A DNA stretch of 8,859 nucleotides, from NCBI GenBank assembly GCA_031257725.1, contig JAIROD010000682.1, positions 1 to 8,859 on the forward strand, read 5' to 3'. The position numbers and the translations under genes are program-made. This DNA comes from Planctomycetaceae bacterium. Lineage in GTDB: Bacteria; Planctomycetota; Planctomycetia; Pirellulales; Thermoguttaceae. Under the pieces are notes generated by a model. That model was not told the DNA's origin. It did no database searches and saw nothing but the letters and a program-made list of their open reading frames with translations. Below, one piece after another: positions 1-5,081 of the stretch (position 1 is its first letter; every line of letters begins with the position of its first letter).

Positions 1-50
1 AAGGGAGCGTTTGTTATTTAGGGGCGGGTGCCCTCAAGCAGGGTTGCTGA

Positions 51-162
51 TCAATCCTTCGCCCTGAAAGGGCAATACATACCAGCCCGCCGCATCGCGG
101 CGGGTTTGATTGCCCCCAAAATCAACGCCCTGTAAGGGCAATAGATTCGTGAAGAACGGAAA
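51..162 (+). repeat. Dispersed palindromic repeat, copy A
   Basis: Positions 51-142 match 8741-8832 in the same orientation with only about four mismatches. The similarity resumes at 141-150 (atagattcgt), matching 8839-8848 after an 8-base insertion in the other copy. Three short dyads are visible: gccct-gaa-agggc at 61-73, cccgccgc-atc-gcggcggg at 86-104, and gccct-gta-agggc at 127-139. There is no coding signal. It looks like a member of a genome-wide intergenic repeat family, which is inferred from three copies in this window. Confidence 0.85.
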
Positions 163-176
163 GTGTTGCAAACGGG

Positions 177-343
177 TCTTGAACTGTGATTTATTTGATT
201 TTGTGATTGACGATGATTTTCTTAATCATGGTCTTCATTCAATCATTAAAATCATAGTTCAGACGATTTATATTTGATTTTGTGATTGACGATGATTTTC
301 TTAATCATCGTCTTCATTCAATCATTAAAATCATAGTTCAGAC
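177..343. repeat. Tandemly duplicated long palindrome, 79-bp period
   Basis: A 73-base unit at 192-264 recurs at 271-343 with one difference (G230 versus C309). Each unit is itself a hairpin. In the second unit gacgatgatt and aatcatcgtc flank a 5-base loop (ttctt), and an outer layer pairs tgattttgtgattga with tcaatcattaaaatca. In the first unit the arm extends outward: tcttgaactgtgat at 177-190 pairs imperfectly with the atcatagttcaga end near 251-263. The second unit lacks that outer left arm, so the duplication copied most but not all of the palindrome. The G230/C309 difference breaks one pair in the first unit's stem. Confidence 0.88.
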
Positions 344-347
344 CGTT

Positions 348-395
348 ACCCGCCGCGATGCGGCGGGCTGGCTTGTGTTGGTCTTTCAGGGCGAA
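348..395 (-). repeat. Inverted partial copy of the dispersed repeat (copy B)
   Basis: This 48-base stretch is the reverse complement of 58-105, with a few changes near 373-381. It keeps the perfect cccgccgc/gcggcggg dyad (349-367) and ends in the complement of the ttcgccctgaaag start of copy A. It therefore forms the right arm of a large inverted repeat with copy A around the duplicated palindrome. It ends 18 bases short of the stop codon of the ATPase gene. Confidence 0.82.
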
Positions 396-413
396 AAAAT
401 AACAATTGGCTAC

Positions 414-2153
414 TTACACAAATTCATCTTGTTTTGTAACACGGGCAACTTCCTCGACAGAGGTTTGACCGAGCAGGACTTTTCGCCAACCGTCCATGCG
501 GAGAGTGGTCATTGCGTCGTGGATCGCTTTTTTCTTAATTTCCCACGCGGTGGCGTTGCGTCCGGTCATTTCCCGAATCGGATTTGACGTAACCAATAGT
601 TCATAAATTCCGCTTCGTCCGCGATAACCGACTTGACGGCATTCCCGACACCCAACAGGACGATATAACCGTCCTTCCTCTTCTTGTTTCAACAAACTCA
701 TTGGAAAATCCGGCGGCAACTCTGACGGGTCTGGAATATAGGCTTCTTTGCAATGCGGACAAAGATTCCGTACCAATCGTTGCGCCATAACCGCCTCCAC
801 GCAACTTGATACCAGAAATGGTTCCACCCCCATATCAATCAATCGCGTATAAGCTCCGGCGGCGTCGTTTGTGTGTAACGTACTGAAGACCAAATGTCCC
901 GTCAACGCCGCTTGAACCGCATTTTCCGCCGTTTCCAAATCACGGATTTCACCAACCAACACAATATCAGGATCATGACGCAGAATACTTCGTAACGATG
1001 CCGCAAAGGTTAAACCGATTTTGGCATGAACCTGAATCTGGCTGATACCGCTCAACCGGTATTCCACCGGGTCTTCCGTTGTAATAATTTTTGTTGCAGC
1101 GTCTTTGATTTCCGTTAAGGCACTGTATAAAGTTGTTGTTTTACCGCTTCCTGTCGGTCCCGTAACAAGGATAATTCCATGCGGCAGACGAATCAGACTT
1201 GAGAATGTTTGGTAAATAGCCGGATTCATGCCAAGACCGCGCAATGAAAATTCCATTGCCCCTTTGTCCAGCAAACGCATGACAATTCCTTCACCGTGAA
1301 TCATGGGAATGACCGAAACACGAACATCAATCTCCCGTCCTGAAAATTTCAATTGGATACGCCCGTCCTGCGGCAAACGCCGTTCGGCAATATTCAACTT
1401 GGACATGATTTTCAACCGGCTGATGATCGCTGATTGAAACCGATTAATTTCGGACGGAAAATTCTGAACATGCAACACGCCGTCAATGCGGAAACGGATT
1501 GACAAACCATCGGCTTCGGATTCAATATGAATATCGCTTGCCCGCGACTCAATCGCTTCCAGCAGAATTTCGTTGACCAGCCGGATAACCGACGGTTCCT
1601 GCGCCATTTCGGATAACTCCGAACCGTCCAGCTCCAAATCGCCAACCAGTTCAATTCCACCGTCTTTGGCATCCTCCGCCTGTTGCGCCATAAGCCCGTC
1701 AATAGTCTCACTTCCGACTCCAAGATTATTTTTGATCAGTTTTTCAATTTCCGCTTTCAACGCCAAAACCGGTTGCACGTGCATTCCGGTAATAGAAGCC
1801 ACTTCGTCTAACGGATAAAGATTTAACGGATCACTCGTTGCCACCACCAACATATCTTCATACTGCCCAACTGGAAAAATCCGCTCCCGATGAATAAATC
1901 GTGTTGGAAAGGTTTTGAGTAATGATAAATTAACCGGATATTCCAGTAAATCGACATATCCGATTCCTAATTCCTCACCCAAATGGGTTAACACAATTTC
2001 TTCTGTTAGAATACCTTTCTGAACGGCGAGTTGGTCAAGTCTTACCGCATCGCGTTGCCCGCTGCGCATCTCGGCACGTTGTGCAACCCGAAGCTCCGAA
2101 AGTTGCGATTCGGTTAATAATCCACGATGTAATAAAATATCGCCGGTTTCCAT
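414..2153 (-). CDS. GspE/PilB-family secretion or type IV pilus assembly ATPase
   Basis: This is a cytoplasmic hexameric ATPase that powers type II secretion pseudopilus or type IV pilus assembly. At 579 residues it has the normal family length. Residues 1-135 form an N-terminal MshEN-like region with two degenerate repeats (about 1-25 and 38-62). Residues 185-300 are the N2 domain. The ATPase core has Walker A GPTGSGKTTT at 332-341, the Asp box ITTEDPVEY at 357-365, Walker B DIVLVGEIRD at 396-405 and the His box around H420-H427. A zinc tetracysteine motif is intact (C465, C468, C502, C505). ATG at 2153 is the only plausible start: an in-frame stop lies just upstream and no Shine-Dalgarno sequence is seen. 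No pilin, GspF or GspD gene is in view, so GspE and PilB cannot be separated. The tetracysteine and extended N-terminus exclude a PilT-type retraction ATPase. Confidence 0.95.
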   Translation of the reverse strand: METGDILLHRGLLTESQLSELRVAQRAEMRSGQRDAVRLDQLAVQKGILTEEIVLTHLGEELGIGYVDLLEYPVNLSLLKTFPTRFIHRERIFPVGQYEDMLVVATSDPLNLYPLDEVASITGMHVQPVLALKAEIEKLIKNNLGVGSETIDGLMAQQAEDAKDGGIELVGDLELDGSELSEMAQEPSVIRLVNEILLEAIESRASDIHIESEADGLSIRFRIDGVLHVQNFPSEINRFQSAIISRLKIMSKLNIAERRLPQDGRIQLKFSGREIDVRVSVIPMIHGEGIVMRLLDKGAMEFSLRGLGMNPAIYQTFSSLIRLPHGIILVTGPTGSGKTTTLYSALTEIKDAATKIITTEDPVEYRLSGISQIQVHAKIGLTFAASLRSILRHDPDIVLVGEIRDLETAENAVQAALTGHLVFSTLHTNDAAGAYTRLIDMGVEPFLVSSCVEAVMAQRLVRNLCPHCKEAYIPDPSELPPDFPMSLLKQEEEGRLYRPVGCRECRQVGYRGRSGIYELLVTSNPIREMTGRNATAWEIKKKAIHDAMTTLRMDGWRKVLLGQTSVEEVARVTKQDEFV

Positions 2154-2171
2154 TGATGGGAGATGGTTAAT

Positions 2172-2262
2172 GGGAATCTCTAAAAATTCAGAATTTACCG
2201 AAAGTGAACGGTGTGAACTTGCCCCGTGTTGTTAGGTTGTTAGACTTAACCAAAAAACACGG
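2172..2262 (-). repeat. MITE-like element, truncated copy 1
   Basis: This stretch resembles the start of the copy at 6129-6293 in the same orientation: a gggaatctcta terminus, then cagaatttaccgaaagt, then a gccccg(t/c)gttgtt block and an acacgg block. The AT-rich half and the second terminal inverted repeat are missing, so it is a decayed or truncated member. It sits in the 5' leader of the minus-strand ATPase gene, between the promoter candidate and the start codon. Confidence 0.75.
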
Positions 2263-2313
2263 AACAATGGACAGTAAGGACAACAGGGGCAAATAACTTT
2301 TAAATCTTGACAA

Positions 2314-2342
2314 ATCATAAATCAAATTTTTAACTTTTTCAA
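2314..2342 (-). promoter_or_regulatory. Sigma-70-type promoter candidate for gspE/pilB
   Basis: Read on the minus strand, TTGAAA (2342-2337) and TATGAT (2319-2314) are separated by exactly 17 bases. Both hexamers match the consensus at five of six positions. Transcription would begin near 2307 and run through the truncated MITE-like copy before reaching the ATG at 2153, a leader of about 150 bases. The region is AT-rich, so a chance match is possible. Confidence 0.5.
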
Positions 2343-2437
2343 TCCCGGAACGTAACTATTCAGTAGTGTATTGTCAGGAAATATTTAACAGGTAGGTCGC
2401 CTACCAAAAAATAGGACATCAAAACTTGCGGTCAAAA

Positions 2438-2548
2438 ACACGTGTCTTTTGATTAGGGACACGTGTCTTTTGGTTAGGGACACATGTCTTTTGGTTAGGG
2501 GCACGTGTCTTTGGGTCAGGGACACGTGTCTTTGGGTCAGGGACAGGG
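2438..2548. repeat. 21-bp minisatellite with ACACGTGT palindromes
   Basis: Five consecutive 21-base units lie at 2438-2458, 2459-2479, 2480-2500, 2501-2521 and 2522-2542, followed by a 6-base remnant (acaggg). Each begins with (a/g)cac(g/a)tgtc and ends in aggg. Units 1-3 share a ttttg(a/g)ttaggg tail and units 4-5 share tttgggtcaggg, so there are two subfamilies. Where a G precedes the unit the core is a perfect 10-base palindrome, gacacgtgtc. It lies just downstream of the lpxC stop codon. The unit length is a multiple of three, which leaves an open frame with a heptapeptide repeat, but nothing suggests that it is translated. Confidence 0.92.
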
Positions 2549-2587
2549 AACATAATTGATCGGGACGGTGTGGACCAATCTTTCCGA

Positions 2588-3553
2588 TTAGGCGGCACGG
2601 TCAAACGACATATCCATGCGTTTCAGAATAAACGATTCGTCCAGCAACATCGTATTTTCCAGAAGTTGCTTGACACATTCCGCATTGAGACTGTGTCCGC
2701 CGCGCCACGATTCGAATGTTCCAATCCAATCACAATCAGTCAGCGAAAAATCGCCAACCATATCAAGTATTTTATGCCTAGCGCATTCATCGGCAAAACG
2801 AAACGTATTGTCAAGCGGTCCCTGATCAGTGAGAACCAAAACATCTTGAGGTGTTACACGTTGACAGAGACCTTTTTCCAAAAGATAATCCGCTTCACGT
2901 TTTGAAAGGAATGTCCGGCATGACATGATTTCATCACAAAACGCTTGCGATGTAAGATCAAATTGGTAATCCTGTTCGTTAATCGCGTAACCTTCGCCGG
3001 GAACCAATGTATATTGATAAGAATTTAAACCGCTGCGGTTTGGCATCACATTAATTCGTTGCGATTCATTGCCGACACGGAAAGAACGCGTTACTATACG
3101 GATTTTCCGTATCATTGGTTGCGTCAGGATTTGGGCTTGTTTCAAAACAAGAATAAACGGTTGACTGGAACCGTCAAAACCGGGCATCTCCGGACGATCC
3201 GTCCATATCTCACAATTATCAATCCGAAGCGCTTTGAGTGCGGCTAAAAGATGTTCCACCATATCGACACGGGCTTTGCCGTTCGCCAGCGACGTTTGGC
3301 GGGGTTTTTCTTCACGATATTCAACCAACGCCGGAATACGCGGCGTTCCGAGAAGATCGGAACGTACAAAAATAATTCCCGTATTCGGTTCAGCCGGTCG
3401 AATGTCCAGACAAACATCCTCCCCTGTCCAGAATCCAAATCCGCGAACAATGACCCGTTGGGCAATCGTGTTCTGGAAACGAAATTTTTCTTTAAGTGAA
3501 CCGGAAAACAAGGTCACGGCATCAACAGTCAGCGGAATAGAGGATGTTTCCAT
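2588..3553 (-). CDS. lpxC: UDP-3-O-acyl-N-acetylglucosamine deacetylase
   Basis: LpxC is the zinc amidase for the committed step of lipid A synthesis: it removes acetate from UDP-3-O-acyl-GlcNAc in the cytoplasm. The active-site signatures are present in order: VEHLLAAL with E100 and zinc ligand H101, EMPGFDGSS (122-130), CRTF (212-215), RHKILDMVGD with H260 and D264, and GGHSLN with H287. All expected zinc ligands and catalytic residues are intact. The 321-residue protein is slightly longer than E. coli LpxC because about 26 residues precede the usual N-terminal start (homology begins near QNTIAQRV). The loop that reads GVGLHTG in E. coli is GFGFWTG here, which I associate with planctomycete versions. 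No Shine-Dalgarno is visible. The ATG used is the only one before residue 98, so a shorter protein would need a non-ATG start. It lies downstream of the skp-like gene on the same strand, which fits a shared role in the outer membrane. Confidence 0.95.
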   Translation of the reverse strand: METSSIPLTVDAVTLFSGSLKEKFRFQNTIAQRVIVRGFGFWTGEDVCLDIRPAEPNTGIIFVRSDLLGTPRIPALVEYREEKPRQTSLANGKARVDMVEHLLAALKALRIDNCEIWTDRPEMPGFDGSSQPFILVLKQAQILTQPMIRKIRIVTRSFRVGNESQRINVMPNRSGLNSYQYTLVPGEGYAINEQDYQFDLTSQAFCDEIMSCRTFLSKREADYLLEKGLCQRVTPQDVLVLTDQGPLDNTFRFADECARHKILDMVGDFSLTDCDWIGTFESWRGGHSLNAECVKQLLENTMLLDESFILKRMDMSFDRAA

Positions 3554-3578
3554 AAAAATTAATTTTTTTGACTAATAT

Positions 3579-3614
3579 TTCGATTTCAGTCGAATGAAAC
3601 CGACTGAAATCGAA
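3579..3614. promoter_or_regulatory. Perfect 14-bp hairpin in the lpxC leader
   Basis: ttcgatttcagtcg (3579-3592) and cgactgaaatcgaa (3601-3614) are exact inverted repeats around an 8-base loop. The hairpin lies 25 bases upstream of the lpxC start codon on the minus strand. No T-run directly follows either arm, so a simple intrinsic terminator is unlikely. It could be a protein-binding dyad, an RNA leader structure, or part of a repeat. Confidence 0.6.
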
Positions 3615-3652
3615 TACTTTGGGGAGCTAATTTTTTTAGCAAAGGATTTTCT

Positions 3653-3804
3653 GGGCATCTCTAATAATTCAATTTTTTATTTTCTGCCTATTAATTATAA
3701 TAGTTAACGATGGGGTTTACCCCGTGTTTTAGGGTTAAGTTGAACAACGCGGGGCAAGCCCACGCCGTTAACTTTCGGTAAATTCTGAATTATTAGAGGT
3801 TCCC
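3653..3804 (+). repeat. MITE-like element, complete copy 2
   Basis: This 152-base element is bounded by 19-base terminal inverted repeats, 3653-3671 and 3786-3804, matching at 17 positions (shared core ctctaataattca). Inside, a long imperfect hairpin pairs agttaacg at 3702-3709 with cgttaact at 3766-3773, and the arms include gggtttaccccgtgtt and aacgcggggcaagccc. There is no coding capacity. It fills most of the gap between the skp-like gene and lpxC. No target-site duplication could be identified. Confidence 0.85.
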
Positions 3805-3827
3805 TCCTATTCGTATCGTTTTAAAAC

Positions 3828-4568
3828 TTAACGCGGTACGGGCTGATTTTGAGTGCCGACCGGAATTGCCCCACGTGGTTGCGAATAAGCCGGTTGCGGT
3901 TGTGCAGGTGCAGGCGGTGCCGCCGCTGCCGCAACCGGACGACCGGCGGCTGCATCATTATTAGCCGACTTGGGCGGACGCGTCATCTTGTGAGCGGCGT
4001 ACAAGTCGTCAATAACATAGTCCGTAATATTGAGTTGTTCGTCAAACCAGACCAGTTTCTGATCCATATCTTCGGCAACTAATTGCGGTTCCGCCGGATT
4101 CACTTCAAAAAAACGATGATCCGTAACCTGAGCAATACGGCGTTGTTTGGCGAAATTCCCAATTACTTTTTTGATATCCTGATAGGTATCATACATAATT
4201 TTTGAATTTCTCAACGCAAATTTACGTTGCATCGCTTTAACGTCTTTTTCGAAATCGGCTAATTCATTGGCGATTTCATCGACTTGCCGTTGATGTTCCG
4301 GTGTTCCCGCTTTGACGGATGAAGTTTGAAGGGCTTTGTTTTTGTCTTCAATTTGCTTCTGCCGTTCTCGGAATTTTGCTTCTTCTACACGTACTTCATT
4401 CTGAAGGGTTTCTTGTTCGCCGCGAAATTTGGGATGTTCCTTAATCAACTGGGCAACATCAACAACCGCAACGAATTGGGGAAGTCCCTGTGCTGCCGTC
4501 TGGGAAACAAATCCGCCAACGATCAGGCAAAGGGCTACAAAAAAAGTCATCCAACATGTTTGTTTCAC
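3828..4568 (-). CDS. OmpH/Skp-family periplasmic chaperone-like protein
   Basis: Skp-family proteins are trimeric periplasmic chaperones that hold unfolded outer-membrane proteins for the Bam machinery. With the GTG start at 4568 the product has 246 residues. It begins with a signal peptide: K2, a hydrophobic stretch at about 8-22, and likely cleavage near TAA-QG (24-28). A short strand, FVAVVDVAQLIKEHPKF, is the classic OmpH entry segment. A long charged coiled coil follows (about 55-130), then a return helix. The last 50 residues or so are an Ala/Pro/Gln-rich low-complexity tail not found in typical short Skp. GTG was chosen over an in-frame ATG 33 codons upstream because AGGAG (4581-4577) lies 8 bases before it and the signal peptide starts there. 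The longer start would put a basic 33-residue extension ahead of the signal. It is upstream of lpxC on the same strand. Confidence 0.85.
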   Translation of the reverse strand: MKQTCWMTFFVALCLIVGGFVSQTAAQGLPQFVAVVDVAQLIKEHPKFRGEQETLQNEVRVEEAKFRERQKQIEDKNKALQTSSVKAGTPEHQRQVDEIANELADFEKDVKAMQRKFALRNSKIMYDTYQDIKKVIGNFAKQRRIAQVTDHRFFEVNPAEPQLVAEDMDQKLVWFDEQLNITDYVIDDLYAAHKMTRPPKSANNDAAAGRPVAAAAAPPAPAQPQPAYSQPRGAIPVGTQNQPVPR

Positions 4569-4576
4569 TGTGTTCT

Positions 4577-4581
4577 CTCCT
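4577..4581 (-). promoter_or_regulatory. Shine-Dalgarno site deciding the GTG start of the skp-like gene
   Basis: AGGAG on the minus strand lies 8 bases upstream of the GTG at 4568-4566. It is the clearest ribosome-binding site in the window and the main reason for preferring this start to the upstream ATG at 4667. Confidence 0.75.
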
Positions 4582-4928
4582 ACGTGAATGGTGTCGCCGA
4601 CGGGGGGAATTCTCCGATACGGCAAAACAAATTTATTCTTCCTTGAAAATCGCCGAATCGGAATCAATCCGCCGGCTCACAAACGTCGTTCGGAAAATTC
4701 ATAAAATGAACCACTCCGAACAAAACGTATTGTGCCTTTTTTTTTAAATCGGGTAAAGACCAATTTTCATTAAAAAAATATTTTGAATAATCATTTTAAT
4801 CCAAAAAAAATTAAAAAATGTCAAAATACATAAAATGGGTGTTTTTATAATATTTTATACAAATCGTTTATTTTTTTTATCTTGTTTATTTTACTTACTC
4901 TGGCAATCTCGTTTGAATCTCTTTTGAG

Positions 4929-4937
4929 TGGTATAAT
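4929..4937 (+). promoter_or_regulatory. Extended -10 promoter candidate for the FliN-like gene
   Basis: TGG-TATAAT (4929-4937) has a perfect -10 hexamer plus the TGn extension that can replace a -35 element. No -35 hexamer lies at the right distance: ttgaat at 4913-4918 is only 13 bases away. Transcription would start near 4944, giving a leader of about 138 bases before the ATG at 5082. No flagellar sigma-28 motif was seen. Confidence 0.5.
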
Positions 4938-5081
4938 GATTTCAGCGATTATGTTATTTCGGTGTCGGCTTTTCTGAAAAGAATGACAGGGAAGCCTTTG
5001 TTTCCGATAGCGGGCTTTTTGTAATTGAACCGATATTAGCATTCGGAAACGCGTTTTTTTAAATCTATCCTGCTAAATTTT

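Larger units (their letters stand above)
1..413. other. Gene-free repeat island downstream of gspE/pilB
   Basis: No credible gene lies here. Short open frames run through palindromic repeats and show no family resemblance. The stretch holds, left to right, unassigned sequence (1-50), a dispersed repeat (51-162), a duplicated long palindrome (177-343) and an inverted partial copy of the first repeat (348-395). It lies beyond the stop codon of the minus-strand ATPase gene, so it would form the 3' end of that transcript. GC-rich hairpins are present, but none is followed by a clear T-run, so I do not call a terminator. Confidence 0.75.
2154..2587. other. Intergenic region between lpxC and gspE/pilB
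   Basis: This 434-base gap has no gene. Read in the direction of the flanking minus-strand genes, it contains a 21-bp minisatellite (2438-2548), a small perfect dyad ggtagg-tcg-cctacc (2391-2405), a minus-strand promoter candidate (2314-2342) and a truncated MITE-like element (2172-2262) ending 19 bases before the ATPase start. The dyad has its T-run on the wrong side for a terminator of lpxC. Confidence 0.75.
4569..5081. other. AT-rich divergent intergenic region
   Basis: This region of about 510 bases separates the minus-strand skp-like gene from the plus-strand FliN-like gene. It is strongly AT-rich from about 4735 to 4900, with many A- and T-runs, including nine consecutive T at 4737-4745. 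A 6-bp inverted repeat, gttcgg/ccgaac, lies just before that T-run, with a 22-base loop and about 15 extra bases; it is not convincing as a terminator. A plus-strand extended -10 promoter is called separately. I saw no gene and no tRNA. No minus-strand promoter for the skp-like gene stood out. Confidence 0.65.

Noticed and set aside
1..30. Resemblance of the gcgtttgttattt stretch at the left edge to gcgtttgttgttt at 8608-8620
   Set aside because: It is about 13 matching bases at a similar position before the repeat, but the distances to the repeat differ (about 40 versus 130). Matches of this length are expected by chance in the window.
177..343. Possible two-repeat CRISPR array
   Set aside because: The units are 73 bases with only 6 bases between them, and each unit is a palindrome. 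There are no spacers of normal size and no cas genes.
282..587. Plus-strand open frame of 101 codons
   Set aside because: It runs through the tandem palindrome, the inverted repeat and the 3' end of the ATPase gene on the opposite strand. It resembles no protein family and is a by-product of repeats.
2391..2405. Terminator-like dyad after lpxC
   Set aside because: The stem is 6 bp. On the lpxC transcript strand the T-run lies before the stem rather than after it, so it would not act as an intrinsic terminator.
2419..2604. Minus-strand open frame with a PNQKTRV heptapeptide repeat
   Set aside because: The frame stays open only because the minisatellite unit is 21 bases. It overlaps the end of lpxC and has no ribosome-binding site.
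3694..3701. TATAAT on both strands inside the MITE-like element
   Set aside because: attataat is its own reverse complement, no -35 lies at the right distance, and copy 3 does not conserve it.
4793..4824. Minus-strand promoter for the skp-like gene (TTGACA with TAAAAT)
   Set aside because: The -35 is perfect, but the spacer is 20 bases and the region is almost pure A/T, where such hexamers are expected by chance.
4901..4916. Possible sigma-54 promoter (TGGCAA followed by TTTG)
   Set aside because: The -12 element would need TTGC at the right distance. TTTGA is present instead, so the match is too weak.
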